Shown here one piece after another: positions 48,981 through 59,965 of a stretch of DNA of 64,000 bases. The translations under genes were made by a program, and so were the position numbers. The notes under the pieces were generated by a model. That model saw only the letters and a list, made by a program, of their open reading frames with translations, had not been told where the DNA came from and ran no database searches. The DNA comes from Poecilobothrus nobilitatus (Eukaryota; Arthropoda; Insecta; Diptera; Dolichopodidae): positions 264,794,515-264,858,514 of the forward strand of contig OX352773.1 of assembly GCA_947095535.1 (NCBI GenBank). The letters are read 5' to 3'. The first letter of the stretch is position 1; each line of letters starts with the position of its first letter.

Positions 48981-49117
48981 GATTAAAGGAAATTTTTCTT
49001 TTAAAAATAATCATTTAGGAGATTTAATAAGATTTAATGTTTTGAGTTAAGTTAGACAATACGAAAAGAAATTTTAAAAGGTAATTTAAATAGGTAATAC
49101 TTTCGATGTTCATCAAT
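48981..49117 (+). repeat. Near-identical dispersed duplication, copy 2 (137 bp)
   Basis: Second copy of 44786-44930. It sits between GGTTCCA on its left (48974-48980) and GGTTCCAGTCATC on its right (twice, near 49120 and 49139), so it appears to interrupt a short repeated GGTTCCAG sequence. Confidence 0.85.
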
Positions 49118-49316
49118 CGGTTCCAGTCATCATCATAAGGTTCCAGTCATCAAATTAATGAAAAAATTACTAAACTTTTGAACAGATTTTCAGTATTATT
49201 TTAGTAAATTAAGTATTAAGTAAAGCAGTATATAGAATGAACCTCGAGGAAAAATATATTATATTCTTTTTCTTGACTCACCGTAATATTATGTTCGTTA
49301 TCGAAAGCTTAAAATC
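49118..49316. other. Short AT-rich spacer
   Basis: Contains the GGTTCCAGTCATCATCATAA / GGTTCCAGTCATC direct repeat; nothing else seen. Confidence 0.5.
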
Positions 49317-49472
49317 TCATTCTTCTTCTTTATGTGCGTATATCCACTACTCGGTGTTTGTGATTACATTTCTGAAACTCTTTCTATCTTATGCTGCGTG
49401 AATTAGTTTTACCAATGTTTGGAGGCTCCGTCATTGCCTGATGTTTCTTAGCCACGACATTTCTTTTCTGTC
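49317..49472 (-). pseudogene. Non-LTR reverse transcriptase C-terminal tail remnant
   Basis: On the minus strand one frame reads MSWLRNIRQ, a stop, SLQTLVKLIHAA, a stop, DRKSFRNVITNT and ends with a Lys/Glu tail. This W-L-R-x-I-R-x-W-T ... L-x-x-A-x-D-R-x-x-F-R-x-V-x-x-N pattern is the usual ending of endonuclease-reverse transcriptase proteins of insect AP-endonuclease-type LINEs. Two stops lie within 50 codons and no RT domain is adjacent, so it is a dead 3' fragment. Confidence 0.6.
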
Positions 49473-51144
49473 AACACGCGACATCTGTCTTCAATTTTAT
49501 CTATAACGATTGCAAATTTATTATTTTTCTGATAGTAAGTATTTGTACGATTTTCCTTGTAAGTATTTGTACGATCTCTTTTTTGTTTATTTTAATAGTG
49601 TTCTCTAATACTAGAACCAAACGCAGATCACGAAGTAGATCGTTTAGATTTCATATTTAATAAAAACAAAAAAAAAAGAACACAGTAAAATTGATATAGA
49701 TTCAAGTTAACTCCCAAGCCAAGTATTCTTGTTTTGTATTTTATTTGTATAAAATACAAATTGCTATATTTTAACCCATGAAATTTTAACATTGAATTTA
49801 TTTCAAATCTTTGTCTGTTCTTAAAATATTATCGATTTTTCGTAGGAAAAAATGCTAATCATTAACATCGGGTTTTAAAAGTATGTTAACTACGATTGAT
49901 TAGTTTTATCCTATCAATGCTATTAATATGGGGGAATCTCCATTAAGATAAAAATAAATTATTGTATGTTCAACTACCATATACTTATTCTGTATTAAAA
50001 AATCATTTTGTTCCAAACTGTCTTAGAGGAATTTTTGATTAAAAGTTACATTATTTGTATTTATTTTAAAATAAACTTAATTTTTACATTGTTCTTAAAT
50101 TTTATCAATTTTTTTGATTATATCTTGTCAATTGTTTCCAAAATAAAAATACATTCAAAAGATACTTTATCGATACCTGTATAAAAAATAAAGAGATTTT
50201 TTTTTAAAAGAAACTAATTTTGTATGATTTTATTCTTATTTTTTTATTTTTTTCTGAATATTTTTATCATAAAGTCATTATTTTTTAACTCAAGGATGCT
50301 TAGATACTTAATATCCCTCTAAGTTTAAAGGTGTGTAATTTTATTTAAAAAAAAAAACACAATTTATTTTTTTTTTTTTTTGGAAATTTTTAAAATAGAA
50401 ATGAAAAAAAATACACATAGAAATAATAAATAAAGAAAGAGAAAACATTACAATTAAAAAGAAAAGAAAAAAATATAATATGAATTAGTGAACAAAAAAC
50501 ATTTTGAGAGTGGGCACAAAAAGTGTACTGATGAATGGTCAGTGATTTTTATAAAGATCATTTTTCTATTTCTATTGAAAACACAGTTTTATTTTTTTTT
50601 TGTTTTTAGTTTTTGTTGAATTTATTGTTGTTTTGAGATATTTTGATTTTTTTTTTCACCATTTTCTTAAAATGGTGCATCAAATCACAAATGTTACCAA
50701 AGAAACTTGACTTACTTGAAAACAACAAAAAAAAAACAAAAATTGAACAAGAAAATTTGAAAAAAAATATCATTTCACTTGAATTGTAAGAGATCAGATC
50801 AGACAATAAACAAAAAGGGAGAAAAAAATTAGAAAATGGGAATTGAAAAAAAAAAAAAACAAAAAAAAAAAAATTAGAAAATGACGTTCAAGGTTATTTT
50901 GTATACAGATCATAAAAAGATCATATTTTTTACTTGTTTTATTTTTTTTTTCTGTCGCATTTTTCTCTTATAATTTTTTTCAAAACTGAAATTTTTATTT
51001 TTTTTTTAATTGAAAATTCATTTTTAATGAATGAAAACAAAAAAAACAGTATTTACTTACAATACATAGAATTTATTGCATTTAAATGTTATTTAGTATT
51101 TGGACAGGATGGTATATTAATATACAGTAAGAAATCGATCTACG
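49473..51144. other. AT-rich non-coding DNA
   Basis: A direct repeat AAGTATTTGTACGAT lies at 49536-49575. The open frames at 50606-50806 (-) and 50934-51218 (+) are Phe/Lys-rich products of homopolymers and are not supported. Confidence 0.5.
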
Positions 51145-51246
51145 GCCGATTAATCAACGGCTCAGTGAAATTAATGATTCCAGAAACTGAAACTTGGTCA
51201 AATATGAATAATAAATGACTGGATGTGCTATGCTCTTTATAGGAGG
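51145..51246 (+). repeat. Unclassified dispersed repeat, copy 3 of 3
   Basis: GATTAATCAACGGCTCAGTG, then AATGATTCCAGAAACTGAAACTTGGTCAAATATGAATAATAAATG, then GCTATGCTCTTTATAGGAGG. It aligns with 26397-26508 and 23135-23245. It lies just upstream of a LINE tail and may be part of the same element. Confidence 0.6.
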
Positions 51247-51334
51247 AGAGGCAAGGAAAAAAAAAACAGAAATCGATCGTAATAATTTAAAATTATAATT
51301 TTGGGGGGTAATTTTGAAATTGTTTTTTTTTTTC

Positions 51335-51480
51335 CAAGATTTATTTGAACTATCTGACATGAATCTGAGAAGTTTTCAAAGTTCCTTCCATCAGAGTGGT
51401 ATCATCATGGCATAAATCTAGGAAAATTTAAAATGAACTCTTATCAAATAGGTTCTCTTATATTTTGAAGGTGAAGTACG
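51335..51480 (+). repeat. Non-LTR retrotransposon 3' tail, second copy
   Basis: CAAGATTTATTTGAACTATCTGA...TTCCATCAGAGTGGTATCAT...GGCATAAATCTAGGAAAATT...ATAGGTTCTC matches the tail of the 6516-7060 remnant (6940-7055) along its length with moderate divergence. Only the end is present. Confidence 0.65.
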
Positions 51481-51931
51481 GATCTAGTTTAGTGATTATT
51501 GATGTGTTAGTTCAACCTTCATCAATAAAAAAAAAAAGAGCGGAATTTCTCATTCTTTTGATTTCTAAACATCCTTCTGATTTCTAAACAAGCAATAAGA
51601 TAAATTGAACTGCAATTAATTTAATCTCAGTCTTTTTAGTTCTCTTTAAACTTTCTTGTTCATCGCTTAATTAGGTTACCAACTGCTTATTGTAAATTTT
51701 TTATAATTTATTAATCAAAGTGAATCAAAGTGTTCCAAAATTTATTACATATAAATTAAATATTTATCTCAAGTTTTAAGGTGTAAATAATTAATATACT
51801 TAGTTATTATTTTACATTATAAAAAATATCAGTTGTTTACTAGCTATACATTTATTTTTTTTAACTTAGTTTAAGTCTTTAATTAATAAAAAATTTGATA
51901 ATACTTAATTAATTTTTTTTTTTTATTTCAG
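51481..51931. other. AT-rich DNA leading to a strong acceptor
   Basis: Ends in a T-rich tract and ATTTCAG (51930-51931). Otherwise nothing recognised. Confidence 0.45.
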
Positions 51932-51982
51932 GTAATATTCGATGATTTCTGTGAAGGTTTATGTAAATTAATATTAATGTAA
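51932..51982 (+). CDS. Candidate terminal coding exon (VIFDDFCEGLCKLILM-stop)
   Basis: After a long T tract and ATTTCAG, phase 0 is open for 16 codons, VIFDDFCEGLCKLILM, then TAA (51980-51982). The other two phases stop within a few codons. The peptide has a balanced composition unlike the surrounding A/T-run translations. A more complex 3' region and an AATAAA at 52138 follow. It is phase-compatible with the start exon at 13946-13974, but missing intermediate exons or a different partner are equally possible. No family recognised. Confidence 0.35.
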   Translation, partial: VIFDDFCEGLCKLILM

Positions 51983-52160
51983 AAGTACACGTCTAACTAT
52001 ATTCAATTAGAATTAATGACACTTTACATGCCAACTTCAGAAAGTACGAAACTTCCTAAAAGCATCACTTTATGCGCAATTTTCAATTATCAGATTGAAA
52101 TGTTCCGTTGTAAATAGTGCAATTGATCTTCTTATTGAATAAATTCAATAGGTATTTTAA
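51983..52160 (+). other. Possible 3' UTR of the 51932 exon, with poly(A) signal
   Basis: Non-repetitive sequence lacking homopolymer runs, with AATAAA at 52138-52143. A further AATAAA lies near 52300. Confidence 0.3.
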
Positions 52161-54644
52161 AAATTTTTCCGCTTCAAGTTTTTACGATTTTGCGATCATA
52201 ACTATAAAGCTTTGAAAAAATTTATGAAAAAATCAGGTAAATGTTTCTGTTTTTATGAACCCACTCAATATAGCAATATTTATAATACAAAATGGATGAA
52301 TAAAATGCAAGTGAGGTATTCAACCAAAACACTAAATATTTTTGTAATGAATATAATGTGAAAATAAATTATAAAATAACTAAATTTTCTAATCATTCTA
52401 TAGGTTCCCTTAAATAAAGCCAATTGACTTTATTTCCATTGTCATATTTGAAATAAAACAAAACATCGAATTTTTAAATTTTAGTCTTATATAAATTTGT
52501 AAAAAATTGTAAAAGCACAGTTGGATTCAAGCAGGGTTATACGCTTTTTCCAGAACAATTTATATATATCTGTATTTATGCGAGATTCTAAATAGGAAAG
52601 ATTTTATAGTTGGTTACAACAACTTTTAACTTAAAAAAATTAGAATTAAAACTTTATCAAAGTATACCTCTTTGAATATATTTTTGACTCTATTTAATTT
52701 AGGTTTTATTTCCTTGTTAAAAAATGAAAAACCCAAAAATAAAAATTTTATAAATTTGACTGGGAACCATTCTATACATTATATCTATAAAATCTGTTTA
52801 AGTTGCGAAATAATTTTAAAATTAAATAATATTAAAAATACATAAACTTAATTTTTATAAAGAATTTCTGAATGTCTATTGTTTGACTGCGCCTACAATT
52901 TTTTTCAAAAAAAAAAAAATTATAAAATCTATTAAAGTAAGTATGTATCTAATAAAAATTTAATTGACACTATAACAGTATGTGCTTAGATTTTGATAAG
53001 TGTGCATTGCCCACCACTATTTAATAAAATTTTAAAAAATTAAAAAGCTAAGAGGAAGAATTTTATTGAAATTTATATGACTTTCAATTCATTATTTTAT
53101 GTGATTTTATTAAATTTAATTTTAGAATAAAACCATTTTTTTCAATATAAAACCAATTTTTTAACAAGGTGTTGCCAAATAAAAGAAAACGAACAAAACA
53201 AAAACACTATATTGATTTGCACCATTGATTTAAAAAAAAAAACAAAATCATAACTATTTACTTTTTTTTTTATTTTTTTTTTTGAGTCAAATTACAACCC
53301 TGATCTGAATTTTTTTGTTTTTTTTGTTTTTTCTAATTTACTATAAGATATTTTACAATTTTTTAGTTAATGGATTTAGTTTTAAGAGATAAAATCAAAC
53401 TGAATGTCAATTTACTGATGTATATATGACGTGTGCATTTTGTGTGACGTTCTAAACAAGATCTTTGACTTTAAATTTTTAATTTTATTTTTGTACCTGT
53501 ATTACCTGACAAGGTGAAAATTGATATATAAAATTTATTTTGTACCAAAAATGATATATTTGTAATTTTAAAATTTTCCCCTCCAAATTGTATATTCAAT
53601 TGATACTAACTATAATCGGTTAGAAGAGATTTTAATATTATAATAACAAAAAGTCAATTATCAGGTGAATTTTGTAAGATTGTTTTTCTTTTGATACTTT
53701 AAAAATTGTGTTGGCAATGAAATTTTATGGTGTCTTCTATATATAAAATAAATAAGAAAAAAATGACAAAATAAAATAATAAATTTTGTTATTTTTGTCC
53801 TATACAAAAATTACATAAAAGAAGATAACACAGCTTGATCTAATTAGTCAGTTCAGTCAAGTTGAAAGCACATCTGAGGTCACATCATATATATACTATA
53901 CATATACATAAGTATATATATAATATTTTATGTCAGAATTAAAAAATTAATTGAAATCAATATATTATAAAAAAGAAGTAAAGGAATGGCAAATGAATGG
54001 AAATGACTTCAATGCAGGAAATGTTTTTTTTTTCAAGGGGGATTTTCGTTTTGGCTTTTTTTTTTATTGTTGATTTTGTTATATTATAAAGACTAAAATT
54101 GAGTCAATAACAATAACAAAACTTAACTGAGTATATTATTCAAATATAGAAACTAATTCAAGAAAAGAAACGCGGGAGGGATCTTAGCACTAATTATCTT
54201 TACAAAAAAAAAAAAGTGTAATGATAACGTTGGGTTAATGCCACCAATCATTGAACCGTTTTTTAAAAACCAAATGCTTAAATATATTGCTTTGAAAAAT
54301 AAGTCATCAGTAGGTAGAAAAAATAGTGAAAAATACAAGTGTCAAGAGTGTTTTAACTCAAAAAATAGAAAAAATTAAAAATATGTAAATCAACAAAGGT
54401 ATGGATAGTCTCAATTAAATTTCGACATTCGAAAAAAATACCATATTAATACTTTTAATTAAATTTATTGATGTAATTTATTACGATTGCAAGAGCGGTG
54501 TTTATATTTTTTAAATCAATAAAATAATGTGACAAGTTTTTTTTTTATAAAGTCTTGGAGTTTTTAAAGAAAAATATTTTGATAGCGTTGTATTTTAATT
54601 ATAGAAAACATAATATACATACCTATTTGTTAGAAAATCACATG
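52161..54644. other. AT-rich non-coding DNA
   Basis: A/T tracts and a TATA/TACA run near 53890-53925. The minus-strand frame 54153-54338 is not supported as coding. No gene seen. Confidence 0.55.
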
Positions 54645-54646
54645 TA

Positions 54647-55532
54647 CGGGTTTTTCAATTAGAGTGATATGATTTCTTTTCAAAAAAAAAAATACACTAA
54701 TTGTTAAGGAAATTCAAATATTTTTTATTTAATGTGAAGTACAATCGATACAATTAAGTTCTGAATAAAACGTCATTCAAATGGCCTCCACGACTTCTTT
54801 TGCAGGAACGAATTCGATGAACCCAATTTTCGAGCACTTTTTCGACTAAATCAAGTCGTATGTCATGAATAGCACGTTCAATATTGACTTCTAATGCTTG
54901 AAGAGAGTCTGGTTTAATAACCCCACAAGAAATAGGCTAATGGTGTTAAATCACAACTTCTTGGAGGCCATTCAATGTCACAATTTCTTGAAATAATCGA
55001 ATCTCCAAACTTTTCTCGCAATAATTCAGTTGTTGCACGTGCTGTGTGACACGTAACCCCGTCTTGTTGGAACCAGATGTTGTCAAGATCAACTTCTTCC
55101 AATTTCGGCCATAAAAAGTTGTTTATCTTCGATCTATACCGCTCTCCATTGACAGTAACGGCCAACCATTGACAGTAACCGTACCAGCTTCATTTTGAAA
55201 GAAGTACGGACCGATGATTCCACCAGACCAAAAACCACATCAAACTGGCAATTTATTTTCTGAATTTTCTTCGCACCAGAATCGACAGTTTTGTTATTTA
55301 CCGCACCACTCAGATGAAAGTGAGCCTCATCGGAGAAGATGATTTTTTTAAAAAAATCGTTATCGTTTTCAAGTTGTTCCAAGACAAAATTAGCAAATTC
55401 ACGACATTTACGTGGTCCATGATGAAATTGTAAATATTACTGAATACAATGAAAAAAAAAATGACAGATCATGACATACTACAAATGGCCGAAACGTCAC
55501 TTAGAAATCATATCACTCAAATTGGAAAACCC
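54647..55532 (-). mobile_element. Deleted rosa-type (DD41D) mariner, minus strand
   Basis: The left end CGGGTTTTTCAATTAGAGTG and the reversed right end AGGGTTTTCCAATTTGAGTG continue as GATATGATTTCT on both sides; TA borders both (54645-54646; 55532-55533 region). At 886 bp it lacks the 5' part coding for the HTH domain. Its 3' end sequence (54647-54870) is closely similar to both arms of the fold-back copy at 4905-5784, so the two are one subfamily. Confidence 0.88.
54780..55440 (-). pseudogene. Truncated DD41D transposase, catalytic Asp replaced
   Basis: Minus-strand remnants in order: HHGPRKCREFANFVLEQLEN, IIFSDEAHFHLSG (first Asp), a one-base frameshift before CRFW-type sequence (shared with the 4905 copy), a short tandem duplication around TVNG (near 55140-55185), FQQDGVTCHTARAT (second Asp), WPPRSCDLTPLAYFLWGY. 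The third catalytic Asp is Ala here. A 22-bp deletion relative to the 4905 copy then puts a stop right after WGY. HTH region absent. Non-functional. Confidence 0.88.
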
Positions 55533-55533
55533 T

Positions 55534-56807
55534 ATATTTTACAGAATTTTCATTCAGAATAAACATTAGAAGTAATTTCTTTGCTTGTAAAATGAAATCC
55601 TATTTAAATATTATAATAAATGTATTATAATGATTTCTTTAAATTAATCTTCATTTCAAAATTTCTTCCTTTATCCAATTTATAACTTCTTTTTTGTTTA
55701 AACTCTTAATTAAATTCATTGGAATTCTAAAAAAATCCTCTTTATTTACCATGCTTAAAACTGTATTTCCTAATTTTTCAAAATGGATTTAAGAGAAATG
55801 ATTTAAAAGAATGATTTAATGATTTAAAAGAAAATTCAAATTAAAAAGAAAAATTATATCAGAAAGGTTTTTTTTATTAAAAAAACAATAACAAATACTC
55901 TTAAATTCCTAAATCTATTAAAACAGGATGCTTACAATTACATATTAGAATTCTTCTTTTTTGGGATATTAAAACAAAAAAAAATGCAAAAAAAAAAAAA
56001 AGAAGAAAACAAAAAATGAATCACAAGGTCGACAAATTCAACCTTGATACAAAGAAAATTAAGAATTTCTTTAATATTTCATATATTTATGATTTTCGTA
56101 TTCGTTTTAAAATCTACCATACACAAAGAAGTGAAACAAATACAACAACAAAAAAATACACTTTTTTTACTTTAAAAAACATACAAAAATTAAAAATTCC
56201 TTTTTTTTTTCTTTTTTAAAAAGATCAAAACAAAATCACAACCGCCATTAGAATCAAAAAAAAAAATACCTGTTCTTTTTTACTTGAAATTAAATAGACG
56301 TATTCATAGAAATATACACATAATATATACATATATATAAATGTAATATACAAACATCCGTCGGTATTGGTAATTTTTTATCGGCGCATCTAAAAATAAA
56401 AGAAAAACAGAAAAAAAACCTTAAAGTCTCTCTGTAATCAAGCGTACACAAAATACGTCGAAGAACAAAGAATTCTTTAGAAATAAAATTATGATGAGAT
56501 GGCTAAGATTTGGTTTTTTTTTTTTTCAGAGTCCATTGATTTTCTGGCTAAAAAAAAAGTGTAAAATCCATAAGAATGACGAATTTTATATGAATTGTTT
56601 TTTTGTTAGTTGTACTTTTGAAATAATTATGTAGTGTACATATGTATAGTATTATATCAACATGACTTAAATTTCATTTAACATATGAACCTTAAGATAT
56701 TATTTATGAATGTATTGATGTATTTTTTACCTGTTGAAATTTTATTTATACTTGATTTTCAAAAAAAAACGAGGAAGAGTGCAGTAGAGTAGACTGTGTC
56801 AACTCTG
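55534..56807. other. AT-rich non-coding DNA
   Basis: Homopolymer-rich. A T-run followed by CAG at about 56530 opens a 34-codon frame without further support. The 56016-56219 frame is low complexity. No gene called. Confidence 0.5.
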
Positions 56808-57303
56808 GGATACCCGTATGAACGTAATATATCCTGTTTCTATAAAACTTGATCATCTTTTAAAAACATTCAGATGTTTTAGTACCGAACTACAGAGATA
56901 TATTTATGTAAATTGTGGAGTTGTATGACAGCTACCCAACCCGTCGCACCACTACAACCAAATTTTATAGAATTTGTTGCCATAAAAATTGATCATCATT
57001 CGCAAAATTTCAGATACCTAGATTGAATAGACACTGGGTTATTTCCATTTAAAGAGAGAAGTTGTATGGCAGCTACTCGAACCCGGCGGCCGAAAATGCT
57101 AGAGTTAAATAGCAAAACTAACAATTTTGCAAAAGTGACGTAAAAAAAATTTCAGCCTCCTAGCTCCTTTATTTTTCGACAGAACAGAATTCGATTCTGA
57201 GCCGATCCATACCTTTGACACTATATCTAGCTCGACTCCTTTAAGGTGTCACAAACGTAATGGCAAATTTATTATACCCTTGCACATAGTTCATACGGGT
57301 ATA
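56808..57303 (+). mobile_element. Element with 14-bp ATACCCGTATGAAC ends and internal tandem units
   Basis: ATACCCGTATGAAC near 56811 is perfectly inverted at the right end (GTTCATACGGGTAT, to 57303). Inside, a unit of about 135 bp (AAACTTGATCATC...GGAGTTGTATGACAGCTACC) occurs twice (about 56845-56940 and 56985-57070). The segment at 57250-57280 is repeated inverted at 57443-57474. No coding frame. Class unassigned. Confidence 0.6.
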
Positions 57304-57409
57304 AAAACAGCGTAAACATTAGTTTTTGTTTGATCTTTTGTATGTATGTATATAATTTTTTTTTGTATGCAGATAAAATTAGTATGTAGAAAAGTAAAAC
57401 TAACATAAT

Positions 57410-58035
57410 TATATCCGTACGAACATAGAGTTCTAACTTCTAAAGGTATAATAAATTTGCCATTAACTTTTGTGTTGCTGTAAATGAGACTATAGATAAA
57501 TATGTGAAAATATATATACATAATATGTGTATTTCTTGCTCAGGATTAAATTCTTAAAAATCATGTGCGTCTGTCTATTAGCACCATAACTCAAAAATAA
57601 TAAAGTTAGAATTCTGAAATTTTTACCATTTCATTTTTATAATATAAATGGCAGTTTTGCTGACCAAACAATCTATTTTTTATATGAGCAAGAAATTAAA
57701 GATGTTAATAAGCTCAGTCAAATTTAGTTAATCTAGACTCTAGAATCTAGCGTAACAGATTCAGTTAGCTGTAATACAACTATGACATCTATATCCTCAA
57801 AACTTGATATCTGAAATTTTTAAATTGAACTATAGATATCTGAAATTTTGTAAAAGATGATCAGTGGCAATAACTTTTGAAAATTTGATTCGTTTAGTGT
57901 AGTCAAAGTCGAAAAACTGTCCTACAACTCCAAAATTTACATAAATATATATCTCAGTACTTTATTAAGTCAAATACTTATTTTAAAATTTGTAAAAGAC
58001 AAATTACATTTGATCGAAACATAAGTAAATTATTT
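57410..58035 (-). mobile_element. Second related element, opposite orientation
   Basis: ATATCCGTACGAACATAGAG at 57410 resembles the reversed right end of the preceding element. The minus strand here carries AAGGGTATAATAAATTTGCC-like sequence (57443-57474) and diverged units (CTGAGATATATATTTATGTA, GGAGTTGTAGGACAG, near 57900-57955) matching the interior of 56808-57303. The distal border is uncertain. The two elements lie tail to tail, forming a potential long hairpin. Confidence 0.5.
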
Positions 58036-59464
58036 TACTTTGGAATATCCTAGAAATTAAAGAATAGCCATAACCTCGTTTATTGGATTCGAACTATAAA
58101 AAAAATAATTATGTTATTCTGTAAAATTTTTTTTATATAATTTTAAATCATGACTTTAAAATTGAACTGAGTTTGAACTGAGTAGAAACATTTTCTTCGT
58201 TCAAATGATTATTAAAGATTTCTGTAGGAAATTTTAAGCACATGGACCGTTTTTATTAACTAGACAAAAATTACCTAATGCTGTTTTTTAGTATACTTGT
58301 CCCCTATATTGCTATGTTTTCCGGTTTATTTAAAGGAAATGATTATCTTCAAATGACATCTAGAAATTCTAAACGTACCTATAATGTCTTAAGATTCTTT
58401 TTATTAAAATCAGCTTAGTAGTATATAATAATATAGAATGAACAATTTCTTTCCTTACGAATATTATAATGAATTTGATAACAAAGAGTTTGGAGTAGAG
58501 AATTGGTACTATATAATTTCTTATTATTTTTATAAATAATTATGACACCTGACTGCTGACATGACATGACTTTTCAGAATAACGCTTTATATTAGTGGAC
58601 TCTTTGATATTTTTTTTTATTTTAATGAACGTAATAGGGTCTTATTCAAAATAATTCACTCTAATAACTATGAGTTAACTGAACAAATATGGATCGCCAT
58701 ATATGATATGACTTTAACGTGTGGAATACTAAAATAATCAGACTCTTTTGTCTCTAAAGCAGAAAGATTTTTTTTTACTTTTGATTTTAGTTTGATTTTA
58801 TGAGTTGAATTTGAAAATTTTGAGTATTAATTTAAATTATTTTATACAAAAAATTAAAAATAACACTGACTAGTATTATTTGGTTTTTTGTTTTTGTTTT
58901 TGTTTTTTAATTATATCAGTTAAAAAATAATAAAATAATGTTATTAACAACATTCACAAATAACTTTAAAACACTGTAAATAAAAAAAAAAAAAATTTCA
59001 ATAAATTTTTAATAAACTGACACGAGTAGACTTATAGTCGATGACTATATAATATTTTTACTCATTTTTTTTTTTTTTTTTTTTTAAAGTACAAAGTCAC
59101 TCTTTTTTCTGATTACTCATTTATGGTTTATGAAATTTGGATCAAAATACGTTTCATAACAATCAATATTACATAATACAGATTACTATTAACTTTAAAT
59201 CACTTAAAGATTTTATTATTTTAATTTTTTTTTTTTTTTGTAATATCATTTAATCTTGCATTTGATTTAATTAAAAAAATATTACAAGAAAACAAAAAAA
59301 CCTTCTAAAAAATAGAAAAAAAAACTAATAATTAAAAATAGGCAAAAAAAAAAAAGAAACAAATTTAATTAATTTTTTAATTTAATCTAATAAATATTAA
59401 TATAAAACGATTTAAAAGAGAATAAATAAAAAAATTTAAAAAAAATTTAAAAACGCATCAGAGT
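58036..59464. other. AT-rich non-coding DNA
   Basis: Poly-A and poly-T tracts; nothing recognised. Confidence 0.55.
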
Positions 59465-59965
59465 TCAGATGTTATCACATGCCGTACTGTTTTTACCGAC
59501 CGCTTACATTAATGTATAAGGTAGGTATTGTTTTCATACTAAAAATTTGTACCCGAGATTTTCGCAAAAATGCACTACTCCGTTGTGGAGAAGGCTGTAA
59601 AAAAATGTTCAGCATGATGTCTGACTGTGTGAGTGTGTGTGTGGGTATGTCTGTGGGCACGTGTACAGCTTAAACGACTGAGCGGAATTTTTTGAAATTT
59701 TATATTTAAGGTTTTGACGTAAATATCTCGGATTGATAAGCTTTTGGAGCAAATCGGACAACCGTAAGTGCTAGTTTACTAGTGTACTTTTTAAGTTTTT
59801 TACGAATATTTCGTAACAGAAAAATTTTGTGAGAAAAATTATTAAGAAAAAGTTGTTACACAAATAAAGAGGAACAACTTTGCCATAGAATATTTTTTGA
59901 TCCGACTAACTTTAACTTTTATTTAATTTTTTTTCTAAGTCCAAATTTCATACGTAACACTCCAT
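59465..59965. repeat. Unclassified interspersed repeat with GTGTGTG run
   Basis: A more complex block including a GTGTGAGTGTGTGTGTGGG run (about 59627-59645) followed by ACAGCTTAAACGACTGAGCG and CTCGGATTGATAAGCTTTTGG. These phrases are typical of insect interspersed repeats. The 64-codon frame at 59479-59673 lies in it and is not supported as a host gene. Confidence 0.4.

Noticed and set aside
59479..59673. 64-codon frame
   Set aside because: Lies in an interspersed-repeat-like block with a GTGTGTG run; no supporting gene structure.
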